Shown: piece by piece, positions 7,479-18,917 of the stretch
Position numbering within the stretch: position 1 is the first letter of the stretch
How the letters are laid out: each line of letters starts with the position of its first letter
NCBI GenBank assembly: GCA_013286165.1
Contig: JABDGF010000017.1
Coordinates: forward strand, 1-37,058
Origin: Acidobacteriota bacterium
Lineage (GTDB): Bacteria > Acidobacteriota > Terriglobia > Acidiferrales > UBA7541
Length of the DNA: 37,058 bases
Reading direction: 5' to 3'
The notes under the pieces: model-generated
What the model saw: only the letters and a program-made list of their open reading frames with translations
Told to the model about the DNA's origin: nothing
The model's database searches: none
Made by a program: the position numbers and the translations under genes

Positions 7479-9681
7479 ATGGCGACGAAACAGTGGAGCT
7501 CGACGGCACCGCCGGCGGAATTCCAGCCCTACGTGGGAGCGGAAGAAACGGTGGCGGAGTTCAGCCTGCGCGCCGTGATTCTGGGATCGCTGTTCGGAAT
7601 CTTGTTCGGCGCGGTGAGCGTGTACGTGGGATTGCGCGCCGGGCTAACGGTGAGCGCGTCGATTCCGATCGCGGTGCTATCGATCAGCATCCTGCGCGCG
7701 TTCGGCCGCTCGACGATTCTCGAGAACAACATCGTGCAGACCACGGGGTCGGCGGGCGAGAGCGTCGCGGCCGGCGTGATCTTCTCGATTCCCGCGCTGA
7801 TTTTTTCTCGGGTTCTCGCTGAACGCGGAATACTGGCGGATCTTCTTTCTGGCGTTGCTCGGTGGATGGCTCGGGGTGCTGTTCATGATTCCGCTGCGTC
7901 GGCAGCTGATCGTGAAGGAGCACGGCAACCTGACGTTCCCTGAGGGCACGGCGTGCGCGGACGTGCTGGTGGCGGGCGAGCGCGGCGGATCGTTTGCGGG
8001 GCGCGTGTTTTGGGGACTGGGACTCGGCGGAATCTACACGTTCGCGATGAACACGCTCGGGATGTGGCCGGGCCAGCCGGAGTATCAGCCGCAGTGGCTG
8101 CCGGGCGCGTCATTCCGGGCGGCGATCACGTCTGAATATTTGGGAGTGGGCTACATCATCGGGCCGAAGGTGAGCGGGACGCTGTTTGCGGGCGGCGTGA
8201 TTTCGTGGCTGGTGATTATGCCGGCGATCAAATTCTTCGGATCGCTCGGCGGAAATGTGCCGCTGTATCCATCGACGATTCCGATCAACGCGATGACGCC
8301 AAGCGAATTGTGGGGAAGCTACATCCGGCCGATGGGCGCGGGAGCGGTGGCGGCGTCTGGATTGATCACGCTGATCAAGACGATGCCGACGATTTACTCG
8401 GCGTTGACGGCGGGCCTGAAGGACATTCGCGCGAAGCAGGTCGGGCTATCGGAGCAGAAGCGGACCGAGCGCGACATGTCGATGCGCGTGGTGGTGATCG
8501 GGTCGGTAGTGATTGTGGCGATGATGTGGGCGCTTCTGAAGTTCAAGCCGATTCCGGGCGCGATGACGAGCGGGTGGGCGGATTGGCTGGCGGCGATTTT
8601 TGTGGTGACGTTTGGGTTTTTGTTCGTGACGGTGGCGTCGCGCATCAGCGGTTTGATTGGCAACTCGTCGAATCCGATCAGCGGCATGACGATCGCGACT
8701 TTGATGGCCACGTGCGCAGTGTTTCTGGTGATTCATTGGACTTCGACGGCGCATGAGGTGCTGGCGCTGACGATCGGCGGCGTAGTTTGTATCGCGTCGG
8801 CGATTGCGGGCGCGACGTCGCAGGATTTGAAGACGGGATATTTAGTGGGCGCGACGCCGTACTGGCAGCAGGTGGCGCTGGTGATCGGCGTGATGGTGTC
8901 GGCGTTCGCGATTGGCGGCACGCTGATCCTGATGAACATCGGCCTCGCGCAATACAGGCCGGTGCAGATCGGACTCGACATCGATCATCTCGAGGCGGGC
9001 GTGGACGTGCAGCAGCGCGACTACGTGTACAACGGTAAAACGTACACGCTAATCAACGCGCTCGGCTCGCACGCGATTCCCGATGGGAAATATTTGTACG
9101 ACGCGCAAACGCACGAGATCGAGGTGCAGTGGATTCAGGGAATCGGAAGCGACCAAGCCGCGGCTCCGCAGGCGCGGTTGATGGCGACGGTGATCAGCGG
9201 AATCTTGAATCAGCGGTTGCCGTGGCGCCTCGTGTTTCTTGGCGTGTTCCTCGTGATCGCGATCGAACTGCTGGGCGTGAGGTCGCTGCCGTTTGCTGTG
9301 GGATCGTATCTGTCGATCGCAACGACGATGGCGATGTTTGCGGGCGGACTCGTCCGGTGGCTCGCGGAGCAAGGCAAGGAGAAAGGAAGCGAAGCGGAGA
9401 GCGAGGTGAGTCCGGGGTCGCTCTATGCGAGCGGATTGATTGCGGCGGGCGGCGTGTTTGGGTTGCTCGCGATTATTTTGAATTTGATGCAGGACCCGAT
9501 TTTGAGCGCGAAGGTGCCGCACTGGCTGGCGGCGATATTTAGGTTGCCTTGGCCGGCGGGAATGTTCGCGTGGGGCGCGAAGGTTCCGGGGTTTAGCGGG
9601 TCGAATACTGTGGCGGTGGTGATGTTTGTGCTGCTGGCGGTTTCGTTGTTTGTGTCGGCGCGGAAGAAGCTGAACAACTGA
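7479..9681 (+). pseudogene. OPT-family oligopeptide transporter, one-base frameshift
   Basis: Start ATG 7479 has AGGAG at 7469-7473. The N-terminal part ([40 protein letters not shown]) and the continuation ([19 protein letters not shown]) are hallmarks of prokaryotic OPT transporters, which import peptides or metal-chelate compounds across the inner membrane. The full product would have about 733 residues and many membrane helices. The frame changes at a T6 run, 7801-7806. The upstream frame reads PALIFSRV, whereas dropping one T gives [26 protein letters not shown], the expected family sequence. The rest is intact to 9681. The upstream frame stops at 7943. A sequencing or assembly indel, or a recent mutation, both fit; a TTG at 7855 could start a truncated 608-residue product. 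Confidence 0.88.
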
Positions 9682-9723
9682 TAGTGGCTAGTGATTAGTG
9701 GCGAGTCGGTAGAAAAGGCGAAG

Positions 9724-9768
9724 AGAGATCCTTCGGCCGATGAATCGGCCTCTGGATGACGTCAAAGG
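9724..9768 (+). repeat. 45-bp dispersed repeat, copy 2
   Basis: This is identical over 45 bp to the inverted copy at 1780-1824, with the palindrome GGCCGATGAATCGGCC and the TGACGTCA site. It lies in the gap between the OPT transporter and the DUF4230 gene. A 14-bp sequence, GCGGCACCCGGAAA, also occurs twice a little further on, at 9844-9857 and 9867-9880. Confidence 0.8.
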
Positions 9769-9882
9769 CGGCTTTGGTCGCGCACGCTCAAGCCGAGGCG
9801 AACGTTTTGTGCGAGGAGCGCACTCTTTTGAGAGGAAAAGGGTGCGGCACCCGGAAAGGCTGGTGCGCGGCACCCGGAAACG

Positions 9883-10536
9883 CTAGTCGAGAGTCACGGA
9901 AGTGAAGCCCAGGCCTTTGAGCAGGCTGGTGATGGTGGTCTGGGCGTTTTGATCGGCGGTCTTCAGGATTCCATCTTGCAGGGACGCTTGTTGTAGCTCG
10001 CGTTCCGCTTCCACACGAACCTGGCTTTCGAGATTCGGATCGGGCGAAGTGAAAAGGCCCGTGTCGCGGGAGAAGACTTTTGTTTTTTCGTTGTCGAGGC
10101 GCGTGCTGAAGATTTCGGCGGGCGGCAGGTGCACGGTGATGTCGCGATTGTGAATGGCGACGTCGGTGGTCTGCAGCTTCGAGAGATCGATGCCGCCGAC
10201 GACTTCGCCGTGAACGACGAGGAGGAGCTTATCGCCCGCGAGAAATTGCGGGAGATAAGGGTTGTCGTGCTCGCCGGAAATAATTTTGTCCATGGAGTAA
10301 CGGACGGTTTCGAGGCGCTGAAGTTGCTGGATCTGGCGAACGACGGTGCGCTGGTCGATGCGGAACGTGGTGCCGTTGCGCATGAAGCGGAAAAGATCGA
10401 GCAGATGCACTCCGGCGACCAGCCACACGCCGAGAGCGACGACGGCGAGCGTGGCGAGAATGCCGAGCGCTGCTCCGGCGAGACCGGAGATTTTGCGCTG
10501 AGGCGCAGCGGGTGTGATTGGAGCGTCGGACGACAT
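9883..10536 (-). CDS. DUF4230 membrane-anchored protein
   Basis: The 217-residue product has a short cytoplasmic N-terminus, one membrane helix at about residues 17-42 (GLAGAALGILATLAVVALGVWLVAGV), and then a soluble domain. The soluble part matches DUF4230 proteins: VVRQIQQLQRLETVRYSMDK followed by LPQFLAGDKLLLVVHGEVVGGIDLSKL. The function of this family is not known. The open frame extends upstream to 10653, but that part has a low-complexity composition and enters a dispersed repeat, so I place the start at ATG 10536 (MSSDAP). Its ribosome-binding site is weak. Confidence 0.8.
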   Translation of the reverse strand: MSSDAPITPAAPQRKISGLAGAALGILATLAVVALGVWLVAGVHLLDLFRFMRNGTTFRIDQRTVVRQIQQLQRLETVRYSMDKIISGEHDNPYLPQFLAGDKLLLVVHGEVVGGIDLSKLQTTDVAIHNRDITVHLPPAEIFSTRLDNEKTKVFSRDTGLFTSPDPNLESQVRVEAERELQQASLQDGILKTADQNAQTTITSLLKGLGFTSVTLD

Positions 10537-10802
10537 GACTTTCGTAGTGTAACGCAGGCTTGACCCGGGGCGGGGCGATTCGAGCGATGTCGACTCGCGG
10601 GCAGTTGCTCGACTGCCCGGCGGAGTGTGATGTGGTGGGAACTTTGCGCGCACATTTCATGGAGGTGCGGAGTGCGTTGCGCAGTCACGAATGACTACCC
10701 CACTTTTGGGTGCGGCGATACTTTGGTCCAATTGTTTATGTGTGTGCGTTGCGAGATGAATTGTCGGAGGCTCGCGATTTTGCGACAAGCCCGAGGTGAT
10801 TC
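10537..10802. other. Intergenic region between divergent genes
   Basis: This gap separates the DUF4230 gene (minus) from the crotonase-fold gene (plus). It contains one 61-bp direct repeat (10645-10705). No clear promoter could be chosen for either gene. Confidence 0.4.
10645..10705 (+). repeat. 61-bp direct repeat, left copy
   Basis: This matches 11716-11776 at 56 of 61 positions by hand count. It begins TGCGCGCACATTTCAT and ends AATGACTACCCCACTT. The two copies flank the crotonase-fold gene in the same orientation, 1071 bp apart. Confidence 0.85.
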
Positions 10803-11678
10803 ATGAGTGGAGAGCGTGAGGGTGCGGGGATTCGGTTGGTGCGTCGGTCGAATGCTTATTGGCGAGTGACGATCGATTTGCCGCCGCTGAATATTTTTGG
10901 GCCGGCGAATATTCCGCAGCTGGAAGCGGTGGTGGCGGCGCTGGAGACGGACGAGCGGGTGAAGGTGGTGGTGTTCGAGAGCGCGGTGCCGGGATTTTTT
11001 CTGACGCACTACGATTTTTTGGCGAAGGCGGAGGAGTCGGCCAAATTTCCGGCGGGACGCACGGGGCTGCAGGCGTTGCCGGACATGCTCGCGCGGATCA
11101 GCCGGGCGCCGGTCGCGTCGATTGCGTTGATTCGCGGGCGCGCGACGGGAGTGGGGAGCGAGTTGGCACTGGCGTGCGACATGCGATTCGCGAGCCGCGA
11201 GAAGGCGATTCTTTCGCAGTGGGAAGTGGGAGCGGGGTTGGTGCCTGGTGGCGGGCCGATGGCGCGATTGCCGCGGCTGATCGGACGCGGAAGAGCGTTG
11301 GAAGTCTTGCTGGGAGCGGATGACGTGAATGGCGAGCTGGCCGAGTTGTACGGGTATGTTAATCGCTCGCTGCCGGATGCGGAGTTGGATGCGTTTGTGG
11401 AGCAGCTCGCCGCGAGAATCGCGTCGTTTGATAAGCGGGCGCTCGCGGAGACCAAGCGGCTCGTCAATTTAAACAGCTTGCCTGCGGATGAGGAGATTTT
11501 GCCGGAGTGGGGAGCGTTTGTGGCGTCGTTGGCGCGGCCTGCGGCGCAGAGGCGGATACAGCGACTGTTTGAGTTGGGATTTCATGAGCCGGGGGATGTG
11601 GAGGCGAAATTGGGGGATTACGTGGGGAGGCTTGGTGATACGGAGGAAGCGGAGAAGGCGCGGGGTGCGTCGCGGTGA
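10803..11678 (+). CDS. Enoyl-CoA hydratase/isomerase (crotonase) family protein
   Basis: The 291-residue protein has the crotonase fold. The oxyanion-hole and substrate-binding region reads IRGRATGVGSELALACDMRF (about 110-129). Glu120 and Glu141 (SQWEVGAGLVPGGGP) align with the two catalytic glutamates of rat mitochondrial enoyl-CoA hydratase, with one extra residue between them. Hydratase chemistry on a CoA thioester is therefore possible. The strand LTHYDFLAKAEE departs from fatty-acid-oxidation members, so the substrate is unknown. No beta-oxidation gene is nearby. The gene stands alone between two 61-bp direct repeats. Confidence 0.85.
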   Translation: MSGEREGAGIRLVRRSNAYWRVTIDLPPLNIFGPANIPQLEAVVAALETDERVKVVVFESAVPGFFLTHYDFLAKAEESAKFPAGRTGLQALPDMLARISRAPVASIALIRGRATGVGSELALACDMRFASREKAILSQWEVGAGLVPGGGPMARLPRLIGRGRALEVLLGADDVNGELAELYGYVNRSLPDAELDAFVEQLAARIASFDKRALAETKRLVNLNSLPADEEILPEWGAFVASLARPAAQRRIQRLFELGFHEPGDVEAKLGDYVGRLGDTEEAEKARGASR

Positions 11679-11715
11679 CGTTGACGCGATTCGAAGTGGG
11701 GTGCGGCGAAGGTAG

Positions 11716-11776
11716 TGCGCGCACATTTCATTGAGGGGTGGAATGCGTTGCGCAGTCAGGAATGACTACCCCACTT
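11716..11776 (+). repeat. 61-bp direct repeat, right copy
   Basis: This is the right-hand copy of the repeat at 10645-10705, starting 37 bp after the crotonase-fold gene stop. Five positions differ. Recombination between the copies would delete the gene cleanly. Confidence 0.85.
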
Positions 11777-11869
11777 GCGGGATATTAATTGAAGGAGGTT
11801 GAAAGCTAAGAGAGGGGGTAATAGATTAACGGTCTCGCTGGGCGCGCTGGGCGCGGCGAAGGAGTTGCG

Positions 11870-12967
11870 ATGACCGAGAGCGAAGCGAATCAGGGATTTG
11901 GGGCGCCGCCGCCGTTGCCGATGGGAGCTGTGATTGCGCGGCTGGCTGGGATCGGGCTGTTGGTCGTGGTGATTGCGGGATTATTTCTCTATGTAGGCGG
12001 GTGGCTGACGCCCCATGCGCTGACGCCTGCAGCGCTCGTGGATACTTTCGAGCACATCAACGGAGTGCAATCCGGATTTCGCCGGAACCACGCGAAGGGA
12101 GTTTGCGTGACCGGATATTTCGAGAGCAACGGGCAAGGCGCTACACTTTCGAGGGCGCAGGTTTTTCAACAAGGGCGTGTGCCGGTGGTAGGGCGATTCG
12201 CGCTGGCCGGCGGACAGCCATTTGCGGCCGACACTTCGCATGACGTGCGAAGCCTGGCGCTACTTTTCAAGACGGCGGACGGCGAAGAGTGGCGCACTGG
12301 GATGATCAACATTCCCGTTTTCCCGGTGAACAAGCCGCAGGACTTCCACGATTTTCTAGTCGCAACTTCACCCGATCCAAAAACAGGAAAAGTGGATGGC
12401 GCGGCGGTGGGGGCGTTTCTCAGCAAGCACCCGGAGACAGCGGCGGCGCTGAAGATCCTGGGCAGCGGCACGCCGACTTCCGGATTTTCAGACAGCTCCT
12501 ATTACGGACTGAATGCGTTTCGGTTTGTTAACGCGAAGGGCGAGGATACGCCGGTGCGGTGGTGGATCAATCCTGATCTGACGGCAGCTCCGCCTTCCGT
12601 CGAGACGACGGACAAGAATTACCTGTTCGACCAGGTGATCGCGCAAATTCATTCGGGGCCGCTGCGTTGGCATTTGATTGTGATTGTGGGCCAGCCGGGA
12701 GATCCAACGGCGGAAGCGGCGAGCATGTGGCCGGCGGACCGGCAGCAGATCGACGTGGGAACCGTGACGATCAGCACGGTGGAGAGCGAAGACACCAGTC
12801 CGACGAGGGACATTAACTTCGATCCGCTGGTGCTGCCGGACGGGATTCGCGCGTCGGACGATCCGCTGCTCAGCACGCGCTCGGCGGCGTATTCACAGAG
12901 TTTGACGAGGCGCGATGGCGAGCGCAAAATTCCGAGCGCTATTTCGACCGCGGAGGTACAGAAATAG
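11870..12967 (+). CDS. Membrane-anchored catalase-family peroxidase (SrpA-like)
   Basis: The 365-residue haem protein belongs to the small catalase-like peroxidases. A membrane helix at about residues 22-45 would anchor it, with the catalytic domain outside the cytoplasm. The distal histidine is probably His74 in FRRNHAKGVCVTGYF. The proximal haem ligand is probably Tyr341 in RSAAY (R337-x3-Y341), the arrangement seen in catalases. SYYGLNAFRFVNAKGEDTPVRWW is a further family block. A purine-rich AAGGAG lies just upstream of the ATG. The next gene, a cytochrome b561, begins 2 bp after the stop, so the two are almost certainly co-translated. The pair suggests that the b561 feeds quinol-derived electrons to the haem protein to remove peroxide in the periplasm (inference). 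Confidence 0.9.
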   Translation: MTESEANQGFGAPPPLPMGAVIARLAGIGLLVVVIAGLFLYVGGWLTPHALTPAALVDTFEHINGVQSGFRRNHAKGVCVTGYFESNGQGATLSRAQVFQQGRVPVVGRFALAGGQPFAADTSHDVRSLALLFKTADGEEWRTGMINIPVFPVNKPQDFHDFLVATSPDPKTGKVDGAAVGAFLSKHPETAAALKILGSGTPTSGFSDSSYYGLNAFRFVNAKGEDTPVRWWINPDLTAAPPSVETTDKNYLFDQVIAQIHSGPLRWHLIVIVGQPGDPTAEAASMWPADRQQIDVGTVTISTVESEDTSPTRDINFDPLVLPDGIRASDDPLLSTRSAAYSQSLTRRDGERKIPSAISTAEVQK

Positions 12968-12969
12968 CC

Positions 12970-13545
12970 ATGGCGACCACGACGACAAGTCCGACGCAAT
13001 TCGCGTTTCTCTTGCGCATCCTGCACTGGCTGATGGCTGCGTGCCTGTTGGCGATGCTTTTTATCGGCGTGTCGATGGTGACGAGCGTGGGGAACTATCA
13101 CCAGCTGCTCGCAATTCACCGGCCGCTGGGAATTTCGATTCTGATTCTGGCGCTGATCCGGCTGGTTACGCGGTTGATGAACCGGACGCCGGCGTTGCCT
13201 CCGACGGTGCCGCCATCCGAACGCATGATCATGAAGCTGTCTGAGTTTGCGATGTATGCGCTCTTTATCGCGCTTCCGCTAATCGGGTGGGCGATGCTTT
13301 CGGCGGGGAACTATCCGATCGTGATGTTTGGATCGGTGCATCTGCCGCCGATTCTGGCGCCGCAGCCGATGCTGTATGCGACGTTGCGCAAGACGCACAC
13401 GATTCTGGCGTACGCGCTTTTTCTTGCGTTTCTGGCGCATATGAGTGGAGTGCTGTTTCACACTTGGATTGTGCGCGATCACTTTTTGAGCCGGATGTTG
13501 CCGTGGACTGTACGAGCGAAGGGGAGACGCGCGGGTGAGATTTAG
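12970..13545 (+). CDS. Cytochrome b561
   Basis: The 191-residue protein has four predicted membrane helices and the four histidines expected to bind two haems: His19 (RILHW), His50 (LLAIHRPLG), His143 (KTHTILAY) and His157 (FLAHMSG). This matches the CybB-type di-haem b561 family, which moves electrons between quinol and another acceptor. It directly follows the catalase-like gene with a 2-bp gap, so that haem protein is its likely redox partner. The C-terminus is short and basic. Confidence 0.92.
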   Translation: MATTTTSPTQFAFLLRILHWLMAACLLAMLFIGVSMVTSVGNYHQLLAIHRPLGISILILALIRLVTRLMNRTPALPPTVPPSERMIMKLSEFAMYALFIALPLIGWAMLSAGNYPIVMFGSVHLPPILAPQPMLYATLRKTHTILAYALFLAFLAHMSGVLFHTWIVRDHFLSRMLPWTVRAKGRRAGEI

Positions 13546-13703
13546 GCGGGTTGGCGCTGCGGTGGAAATTTTATTGAGTGAATTTTTCTGAGTGTGCGCG
13601 GATTCTCGCGCGGTGAAATTCCCTGAAAACTGAAATGAGTGTGAGCCGTCTAACGAGTGGCAGAGGAATTGGTGTGTGTAGTTGGTTGCATCGGAAATCG
13701 GGG

Positions 13704-13748
13704 AAAGATCCTTCGGCCGATAGATCAGCCTCTGGATGACGTCAAAGG
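13704..13748 (+). repeat. 45-bp dispersed repeat, copy 3
   Basis: This copy differs from the other two at four positions, three of them inside the palindrome (GGCCGATAGATCAGCC), so its hairpin is weakened. It ends 12 bp before the 214-bp structured repeat starts. Confidence 0.75.
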
Positions 13749-13760
13749 CAAAAAGGGCAA

Positions 13761-13974
13761 AGGCAGACAGGCGAAGTCCAGCCTGTGCCACAGACTGGCT
13801 TCACGATCTTGTGCGTGGCAAGAAGTTGGAGTGGTGCATGGAGTGGGCATGGCTAAACCCGGGACCAACTGAGAGTTGGTCCCACTCAGACTCGAAAGTC
13901 TAAGCTACATCGCGCTGCGCGCGACTTAAACCGGCACAGACTGACAGTCTATGTTACAGCTCGCTGCGCTCGCC
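13761..13974 (+). repeat. Large structured repeat, copy A (214 bp)
   Basis: This repeats at 19023-19237 in the same orientation. It is a string of hairpins: ACAGGC/GCCTGT (13767-13786), GGGACCAACT/AGTTGGTCCC around GAG (13861-13883, perfect 10-bp stem), AGACT/AGTCT around CGAA (13888-13901), CGCGC/GCGCG, and AGACT/AGTCT around GAC (13938-13950). It ends CGCTGCGCTCGCC. It contains no open frame that looks coding and lies about 115 bp upstream of the 819-residue exported protein gene. Confidence 0.85.
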
Positions 13975-14050
13975 GAAGACGGGCTAGTTTCTTTGAAGCA
14001 CAATTTGGAAGGGGCTGGAGTTTAGGGTTGGCGGTGGTTGTTTGGTGGGT

Positions 14051-14065
14051 AGTAAAATATTTACT
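14051..14065. promoter_or_regulatory. AT-rich palindrome upstream of the exported protein gene
   Basis: AGTAAA and TTTACT flank ATA, giving 6-bp inverted arms in an AT-rich island surrounded by GC-rich DNA. It sits 25 bp before the chosen start codon and 8 bp before AGGAG, where an operator or a hairpin in the leader would act. The role is inferred from position only. Confidence 0.3.
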
Positions 14066-14089
14066 CCGGCCCCAGGAGCAGGATTCGAA

Positions 14090-16549
14090 ATGGGGAATGT
14101 TCGTCGTGTTTTGTTTGCCTGTGGTGTATTTGTTGTTGGCCTCGCTATTCTTTCCCGGCTGATTATTGGAACGGAAACGGCGCGCGCTGATTCGGCGACA
14201 TTTGATCTGGCCGGACCACGCGTAGAAGTGACGGTGACGCGCGCGGGGAAGATGCTGCCGATCTCCGAAGTGCCGAATTTGCAGCCGGGCGACCGGCTGT
14301 GGATCCATCCTGATTTGCCTGAGAGCCAATCCGTTCATTACGTGCTGATCATCGCGTTTTTGCGCGGCTCGACGAATCCGCCGCCGGACGATTGGTTTAT
14401 TCGCGCGGAAACGTGGACAAAGCAAATGCGCGAGGAAGGAATTGTGGTGACGGTACCGCAGGAGGCGCAGCAAACGCTGCTGTTTATGGCGCCGGAGACG
14501 GGCGGAGACTTCAACACGCTGCGCGCGACGGTGAAGGCGAGGCCGGGCGCGTTTGTGCGAGCGTCGCAAGATTTGAATCAGGCGAGCCTCGATCGTTTGC
14601 GGCTCGAAAAATATTTGGCGGAAGTGAAAGACACCTGGGAAACGGATCCGAAGGCGCTGCAGGAGCGGTCGGCGATGCTGGCGCGGTCGCTGAGCATCAA
14701 GGTGGAGCAGCAGTGTTTCGACAAACCGAGTGAGCAGCAGGCGCCGTGCTTGACGCAGAACACGGACCAGCTGGTGCTGGACGACGGGCACACGCAGTCG
14801 ATGGTGACGGCGCTGACGTCAGGACCATCGGGCGATTTAATCGGAGCAGCGAGCGCGACGACGCTTGCAGGTGGCGGATATTACAGCGCGTACGTGGCGG
14901 CGATCGTGGATGTGGCGCGCATTTTGGGAAATATGCACACGGCAGAATTTCAATACATACCGGCGCTGGCGCTGCCGGAGCGGCAAGTGTTGAAGCTGCG
15001 GCTGAATAATCCGCCGTCATTTCGTAAGCCGCAGTCGGTGCTCGTCGTAGGGCTGCCGCCGGTGGAGGCGGCGCAGCTGCCGCCGCTGCGGGCGGTAAGC
15101 GCGGATGAGATTTTCTGTTTGCAGAAGGCGCCGCTGGTGCTGCCGGTGGACGGCGCGCCGCTCGTGTTTGCGACGGACATCGCGCACGATTTTGTGCTGC
15201 ACGTGGAAAGCAAATCGGGGACGGGAACGGATCTGCCTGCGACACCGAGCGCGGCGCGCGGCGGATTTGTGGTGGATACCAAGGCGCTGCACGCGGGTCA
15301 GCTCGATCCAGAAGCGAAGGGCACGCTGCGCGGGCGCTGGGGATTTGAAACGTTTGCGGGGCCGACGTTCCAACTGCGGTCGGCGCATGCCGCGAACTGG
15401 ATTATTCCCGCGGCGGATCAAGGCTCGCTGATTGTGGGACGCGAAGACTCGATTCATTTGCAATCGGCGACGGCGGCGTGTGTGGAAAAAGTGAGCGTGG
15501 CTAGCGCGAGCGGCGAGGATTTGAAAGCGACTTGGAAACCTGGGAAGGCGGATGAAATTGAAGTGGCGATTCCATTGAAGGATGCGGCGGCGGGCAAAAT
15601 GAAATTGACGGTCAAGCAATACGGGCTCGCGGAAGCGGACGAACTGAGATTGCGCGCGTATTCCGAGGCGGCGCATCTGGAGCGGTTGACGATCAACGCG
15701 GGTGACCGCGAGGGCGTGCTGAAGGGAACGCGGCTCGATGAAGTCGATAGCGCGGAATTGAAAGGAGTGCATTTTGTTCCTGCGAAAGTTTCACGGTCGG
15801 AGCAGAAGGACGAATTGCAACTGATCGCTGCGAAGGATGCGACGCTGCCGGCGCTGGAGCCGGAAGAGAAGTTGACGGCGAAAGTCGCGCTGACCGACGG
15901 ACGAGTGCTCGAGTTGCAGACGACGGTGCAAGCGGCGCGGCCGAAGGTCTCGCTCGTGAGCAAGAGCGTGCAGCGCGGTGCGGCGGAGTCTGCGATACGT
16001 TTTGGTGGCGATGACGAGGTGACGCCGGACGGGAAGGTTTCGTTTTTCGTGAAGACGGAAGTGCCGGATAGGTTTCCGCACGCTGAAAAAATCGAAGTCG
16101 CGACGGCGGATGAGTCGTCTCACGTGTTGCTGAGCGAGGCGGACGGCAGCTTGATTTTGCAGGACGCGCAGACGGCGCTCGCTGTTTTTACACCCGCGAA
16201 GGGATTTGCAGGTTCGGCGTTTGGGCCGCTACGGTTCCGCGTGGTCGATGGCGATGGTACGAGTGGCGACTGGCTGCCGCTGGGAACTTTGGTGCGGACT
16301 CCTTCGTTGAAGGAAATTCGCTGCCCGGACAAACCAGACCGCCAGTGCAAATTGAGCGGGACGAATTTGTTTTTGATCGATTCGGTGGCGTCGGACCCGC
16401 AATTCAAAAATACCGTGCCGGTGCCGGGCGGATATGTGGATTCGACGCTGAGCGTGCCGCGGCCGAACGGGACGCTACTCTATTTCAAGCTACGCGACGA
16501 TCCTTCGACGGTGAGCACGATGGTATTGCCGGTGCTGCCGGAGGAGTAG
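14090..16549 (+). CDS. Large exported protein of unknown function
   Basis: I do not recognise this 819-residue protein. It begins with a signal peptide or anchor (hydrophobic 7-27, then ETARADS, a plausible cleavage site near residue 33). After that it appears soluble and mostly beta-rich with a charged segment at about 150-220. The first part (PRVEVTVTRAGKMLPISEVPNLQPGDRLWIHPDLPE) reads like a folded envelope domain. Later parts show Ig-like strand patterns. A Cys pair occurs near the end (CPDKPDRQC). The start ATG 14090 has AGGAG at 14074-14078; an earlier TTG at 14042 is less likely. It is preceded by the large structured repeat and converges on the kinase gene 22 bp away. Confidence 0.75.
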   Translation: MGNVRRVLFACGVFVVGLAILSRLIIGTETARADSATFDLAGPRVEVTVTRAGKMLPISEVPNLQPGDRLWIHPDLPESQSVHYVLIIAFLRGSTNPPPDDWFIRAETWTKQMREEGIVVTVPQEAQQTLLFMAPETGGDFNTLRATVKARPGAFVRASQDLNQASLDRLRLEKYLAEVKDTWETDPKALQERSAMLARSLSIKVEQQCFDKPSEQQAPCLTQNTDQLVLDDGHTQSMVTALTSGPSGDLIGAASATTLAGGGYYSAYVAAIVDVARILGNMHTAEFQYIPALALPERQVLKLRLNNPPSFRKPQSVLVVGLPPVEAAQLPPLRAVSADEIFCLQKAPLVLPVDGAPLVFATDIAHDFVLHVESKSGTGTDLPATPSAARGGFVVDTKALHAGQLDPEAKGTLRGRWGFETFAGPTFQLRSAHAANWIIPAADQGSLIVGREDSIHLQSATAACVEKVSVASASGEDLKATWKPGKADEIEVAIPLKDAAAGKMKLTVKQYGLAEADELRLRAYSEAAHLERLTINAGDREGVLKGTRLDEVDSAELKGVHFVPAKVSRSEQKDELQLIAAKDATLPALEPEEKLTAKVALTDGRVLELQTTVQAARPKVSLVSKSVQRGAAESAIRFGGDDEVTPDGKVSFFVKTEVPDRFPHAEKIEVATADESSHVLLSEADGSLILQDAQTALAVFTPAKGFAGSAFGPLRFRVVDGDGTSGDWLPLGTLVRTPSLKEIRCPDKPDRQCKLSGTNLFLIDSVASDPQFKNTVPVPGGYVDSTLSVPRPNGTLLYFKLRDDPSTVSTMVLPVLPEE

Positions 16550-16571
16550 CCAACGCGCGCTGGCCGCGGCG

Positions 16572-18917
<2,346 letters not shown>

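Larger units (their letters stand above)
13546..14089. other. Intergenic region with two dispersed repeats
   Basis: This 544-bp gap holds a 45-bp repeat (13704-13748), the first 214-bp structured repeat (13761-13974) and, just before the next gene, an AT-rich palindrome at 14051-14065. No gene is visible. Confidence 0.6.

Noticed and set aside
7801-7807. Programmed ribosomal frameshifting in the OPT gene
   Set aside because: A forward shift would be needed, there is no canonical slippery heptamer or rare-codon/stop signal, and a T6 run is short for regular transcription slippage. An indel is simpler.
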